NCBI RefSeq assembly: GCF_040930455.2
Contig: NZ_CP170494.1
Origin: Neopusillimonas maritima
GTDB taxonomy: Bacteria; Pseudomonadota; Gammaproteobacteria; Burkholderiales; Burkholderiaceae_B
Reading direction: 5' to 3' (one strand)
Length of the DNA: 64,000 bases
In this document: in pieces, positions 61,347-64,000 of the stretch
Numbering within the stretch: position 1 is the stretch's first letter
Layout: the number at the start of each line of letters is the position of its first letter
Position numbers and translations under genes: made by a program
Notes under the pieces: model-generated
What the model saw: only the letters and a program-made list of their open reading frames with translations
Told to the model about the DNA's origin: nothing
Database searches by the model: none

Positions 61347-63566
61347 ATGGATAGAAGAACACTTCATTGGTTGTACTGGTTCAGCGTCATGCTGGCGATT
61401 GCGCTCGTGGCGTATCAAATCTACCTCAATTTCTTCGAAAAAGACTTCACAGCCGAACACACTATTCAAATTGAAAAAATAGAAAGCACCCTGAAAGATC
61501 GTGAATCGTACCGTTTTGCCGTTCTGGGCAATATCAACAACTCGGTTGGTATTTTCGAACGTAAAATTATTCCCTTGCTAAATAAAGAGAAGTACGACTT
61601 CGTTGTGTCCGCGGGCAATGCCGTATCAAATGGCGGCGAAGACAAATACCGTGCCATTTATCGCACGTTATCGCGCTTGAATATGCCCTATTTGCTGGCC
61701 TTCGGTCCGCAAGAGGAAAGCCGGATCGGCGGATTTCGCTTTTACGATCACTTTGGCCCCTACCACTTCAGCTTTAAAGCAGGGAATAGCCGCTTTATTT
61801 TTCTGGACAGCACCGGTACCACCGATTTTGGCTGGCAACGCCGCTGGTTAAACAAGGAATTAAACAGCACGCAAGAGCCGAACAGCTTTGTGTTCAGCGC
61901 CCACCCGTTCTATCCGGTCGACAAGGCGGGTTTATTCGGCCTGACCGATGAGTATTTGCTTGCCGATGACGAAGAACGTACACGTATTGCCGCGCTTATT
62001 GAGCAGTTCGGTGTCGACGCCGTCTTTTCCACCAATTTACCCCAGTTCGACCGCCAAACCCATAATGGCACGCATTACATTATTACTGGTGGCGCCGGCG
62101 GGTTAATCATTGATAATGACCGGAGCCATCATCATTTTGTTTCGGTGGATGTTGAGGGCGACCAAATCACGATTGAACAACGGCAGCTCAACATTGCGCA
62201 GCCGCCGTTTTGGCGTACCCTGGAAAGCTTCTGGTTTTTTGTTCACTCCCTGTTTTATGTCGGTTATCTCAACTTTATTCTGTTGGTAACCATTGTCGTT
62301 GCAATTGCCATTTGGTTACGCAATCGAATCTTTACGGAACAAGACTACTACCCCAATTTTGACATGGACCCGGACGCGCTGAAAAACGCCCGACTGCGCA
62401 TTGCCATGTTTACCAATAATTATTTGCCGTTCATCGGCGGCGTGCCCATTTCCATAGAACGACTGCGTCAAGGCCTACTACAGCAGCGGCACAAAGTACT
62501 TGTTGTTGCACCGGCGTATCCCACAGCCAACAAAACAAAGCATGGAATATTGCGTGTGCGTACCCTCATTCCTTTCGGAAAAGGCAAAAGCTTTCGTTTG
62601 GCAAATATATTCTCACCCGCACTGTATAAACAGGTTTTGCGTTTTAAACCAAACATCATTCATGTGCATCATCCATTCTGGCTTGGCAGCGTAGGGCTCT
62701 TTATTGGCCGGCGTTTGAATATTCCGGTTATCTACACCTACCACACCCGGTTGGAGCATTATGCCCACTATGTTCCCCTGCCAAGCGCTTTGTTTCGGAA
62801 CCTGGCGTCGCATGCAATCGTACGTCGTTTCGCAAATCGATGTGACGGCGTCATCGTCCCAACCGAATCGGCCGAAGAGTATCTGCGTACCATTGGCGTA
62901 AAACGACGTGTTCTGGTTCAACCCACCGGTATCGATTTGCAAAAATTCGATGCCGTCGCCGAAGATCGCATTAATCTGTTGCGCCAGGAGCACGCGCCAA
63001 ATGGCGAACGTATTCTAATCAGCATTTCCAGGCTGGGAAGGGAAAAGAATATCGACTTTTTGCTGGATGCCATTGCGTTATTAAAAGAAAGTAAGTTGCC
63101 ACCGTTCAAACTATTAATTCTTGGCGATGGCCCTGAAAGGAACCGCATTCAGGGAAAAATTAACCAGCTGGGGCTGCGTAGTTCGATTTCTCTACTGGGG
63201 TCTGTACCGCCCGAGCGCGTTCCGGAGTATTGCCGGGCAGGCGACTTGTTCTTATTCGCTTCGCGCTCAGAAACCCAGGGCATGGTCATATTGGAGGCGA
63301 TGGCGTCGGGCATGCCGGTTGTTGCCGTGCGTTCAAGTGGTATTGACGATATTGTTGAGAACGGCGTAAACGGTTTTAAAACGCCGCCAAGCAAGCAACA
63401 ATGGTGTGAACGGATTAAACAAATTTTAGACAACGAGCCTTTGCACAAGCAACTGTCAGAAAATGCAAAGCTAACGGCCTCGAATTACAGCATCAAATGT
63501 TTCAGTGAACATGTACACCAGTTTTACGCCCAAATCCTGACTGCCGCACGACAGCTTGAAAAGTAG
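61347..63566 (+). CDS. Membrane fusion of degenerate metallophosphoesterase and GT4 glycosyltransferase
   Basis: A 739-residue two-part protein. After an N-terminal helix (about 8-28), a calcineurin-like phosphoesterase domain (about 52-275) has lost its metal motifs: GDxH reads G61-N-I-N, GDxxD reads G90-N91-A-V, GNHE reads G120-P-Q-E. A helix (about 300-325) leads to a GT-B glycosyltransferase (about 350-735): PFIGGVPISIERL, VHHPFWLGS, ISRLGREKNIDFLL and the EX7E motif at Glu642 and Glu650 are intact. It likely makes a glycolipid on the cytoplasmic face, with the front domain as a structural or sensory part. ATG at 61347. Confidence 0.82.
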   Translation: MDRRTLHWLYWFSVMLAIALVAYQIYLNFFEKDFTAEHTIQIEKIESTLKDRESYRFAVLGNINNSVGIFERKIIPLLNKEKYDFVVSAGNAVSNGGEDKYRAIYRTLSRLNMPYLLAFGPQEESRIGGFRFYDHFGPYHFSFKAGNSRFIFLDSTGTTDFGWQRRWLNKELNSTQEPNSFVFSAHPFYPVDKAGLFGLTDEYLLADDEERTRIAALIEQFGVDAVFSTNLPQFDRQTHNGTHYIITGGAGGLIIDNDRSHHHFVSVDVEGDQITIEQRQLNIAQPPFWRTLESFWFFVHSLFYVGYLNFILLVTIVVAIAIWLRNRIFTEQDYYPNFDMDPDALKNARLRIAMFTNNYLPFIGGVPISIERLRQGLLQQRHKVLVVAPAYPTANKTKHGILRVRTLIPFGKGKSFRLANIFSPALYKQVLRFKPNIIHVHHPFWLGSVGLFIGRRLNIPVIYTYHTRLEHYAHYVPLPSALFRNLASHAIVRRFANRCDGVIVPTESAEEYLRTIGVKRRVLVQPTGIDLQKFDAVAEDRINLLRQEHAPNGERILISISRLGREKNIDFLLDAIALLKESKLPPFKLLILGDGPERNRIQGKINQLGLRSSISLLGSVPPERVPEYCRAGDLFLFASRSETQGMVILEAMASGMPVVAVRSSGIDDIVENGVNGFKTPPSKQQWCERIKQILDNEPLHKQLSENAKLTASNYSIKCFSEHVHQFYAQILTAARQLEK

Positions 63567-63598
63567 GTATGCTGGTACTCATTTGGAGGCTGTGTCAC

Positions 63599-64000
63599 AT
63601 GCGTGTATTTTCCAATCCAGTCGGTCCGGGCTCACTTTGGTTTGATAACCTGACCACTGCCGACGGCACCCCAGTTGCCTACGACCCGCAAGCACGTGCA
63701 TTTCTACCAATGCCCCCTTTTTGTGCAAACCGCGAGCGGATTAACTGCAACTGGATTGCGCCGAAACAAGGCGCCCTTTGTCGATCATGTGCCATGACGA
63801 CGCTGACGCCCGACCCAAACATTCCTGACGCTATTTTCAACTGGGCGCTCACCGAAGCGGCCAAGCGCTGGGTACTCGATAACCTGGGCCGATGGCATTG
63901 GTTCCGACCCGAAGACCCTGGTACACGACCCGTTTTCCACATGCTCGCTGAAGGCAATATTCCTGTGCTGATGGGCCACGGTGACGGTGTCGTGACCATA
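63599..64000 (+). CDS. Putative zinc-binding peptidase (Peptidase_Mx-like), 3' end outside window
   Basis: The first 134 codons of a gene open to the right edge. PFCANRERINCNWIAP, LCRSCAMTTLTPD and PVLMGHGDGVVTI match the family of zinc-ribbon plus Mx metallopeptidase proteins, whose HExxH comes further on. The usual N-terminal zinc ribbon is altered: the residues corresponding to its cysteines read FSNPVGPGS and LTTADGTPV. GGAGG stands six bases before the ATG (63599). Function of the family is unknown. Confidence 0.75.
   Translation, partial: MRVFSNPVGPGSLWFDNLTTADGTPVAYDPQARAFLPMPPFCANRERINCNWIAPKQGALCRSCAMTTLTPDPNIPDAIFNWALTEAAKRWVLDNLGRWHWFRPEDPGTRPVFHMLAEGNIPVLMGHGDGVVTI

Noticed and set aside
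1..64000. Mobile elements, CRISPR arrays, tRNA or rRNA genes
   Set aside because: Looked for throughout; no transposase or integrase frame, repeated spacer array, clover-leaf gene or ribosomal RNA sequence was recognised.

Overview
The window is a dense stretch of bacterial chromosome with about 63 protein genes. I saw no rRNA or tRNA gene, CRISPR array, phage gene, transposase or IS end. The gene content (Fur-type FbpABC iron import, recG-oxyR, ACR3/ArsC arsenic genes, a CueR copper regulon, a cyanide-insensitive cytochrome bd, phosphoketolase, LivK-type binding protein, class II fumarase) and protein style suggest a betaproteobacterium of the Burkholderiales, most likely Alcaligenaceae. Base composition looks moderate (about half G+C by eye, not counted), below that of Bordetella. 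Species cannot be named from this view.

Layout. 0-5.3 kb: the end of an alkylguanine-DNA methyltransferase gene, an NfeD/SPFH membrane pair, and an fbpABC ferric-iron importer behind a Fur-like box. 5.3-11.4 kb: ferredoxin-NADP reductase, RidA, RecG, OxyR (Cys199/Cys208 exactly conserved), ProC and a VUT-family queuosine-precursor transporter. 11.4-17.9 kb: a glutathione transferase, an SDR oxidoreductase, an Epd-like dehydrogenase, FumC, a PQQ-type sugar dehydrogenase and a branched-chain amino acid binding protein. 18.0-26.3 kb: a small heat-shock protein behind a perfect ANR/FNR box, then four signalling genes in a row: GAF/PAS-GGDEF, soluble histidine kinase, REC with a degenerate HD-GYP, and membrane GGDEF-EAL-REC.

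26.3-30.1 kb: an orphan Rieske oxygenase and an arsenic cluster (arsR, acr3, two unrelated arsenate reductases) with a 40-bp operator dyad between divergent promoters. 30.1-33.7 kb: an Mla-like phospholipid transport operon with a STAS-permease fusion and a PqiC-like lipoprotein. 33.7-38.3 kb: a LuxR-type regulator with a pseudo-receiver, phosphoketolase and an MFS transporter. 38.3-45.7 kb: a copper block (CopA, CueR, CopZ, with two matching CueR promoters) that encloses cydAB, a 44-residue DUF2474-type protein and a glutathionyl-hydroquinone reductase. 45.7-55.8 kb: housekeeping and repair genes (YigZ, YbiT, LdcA, TadA, HAD phosphatase, NnrDE, YajQ), a universal stress protein behind a second ANR-type promoter, and an ABC-2 exporter. 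55.8-64.0 kb: LrgAB, MFS, cupin, LpxL-like acyltransferase, DinB, an internally deleted ynfA remnant, a UPF0104 flippase-like protein, a membrane fusion of an inactive-looking phosphoesterase with a GT4 glycosyltransferase, and the start of a zinc-dependent peptidase-like protein.

Themes. Several genes suit life with little oxygen or respiratory stress: two promoters with the same ANR-site-to-minus-10 geometry, a cyanide-insensitive bd oxidase and phosphoketolase. Metal handling is marked by recognisable Fur, ArsR and CueR sites. The least conventional units are the 18.7-26.3 kb c-di-GMP relay with two degenerate effector domains and the 60.3-63.6 kb flippase/glycosyltransferase pair.
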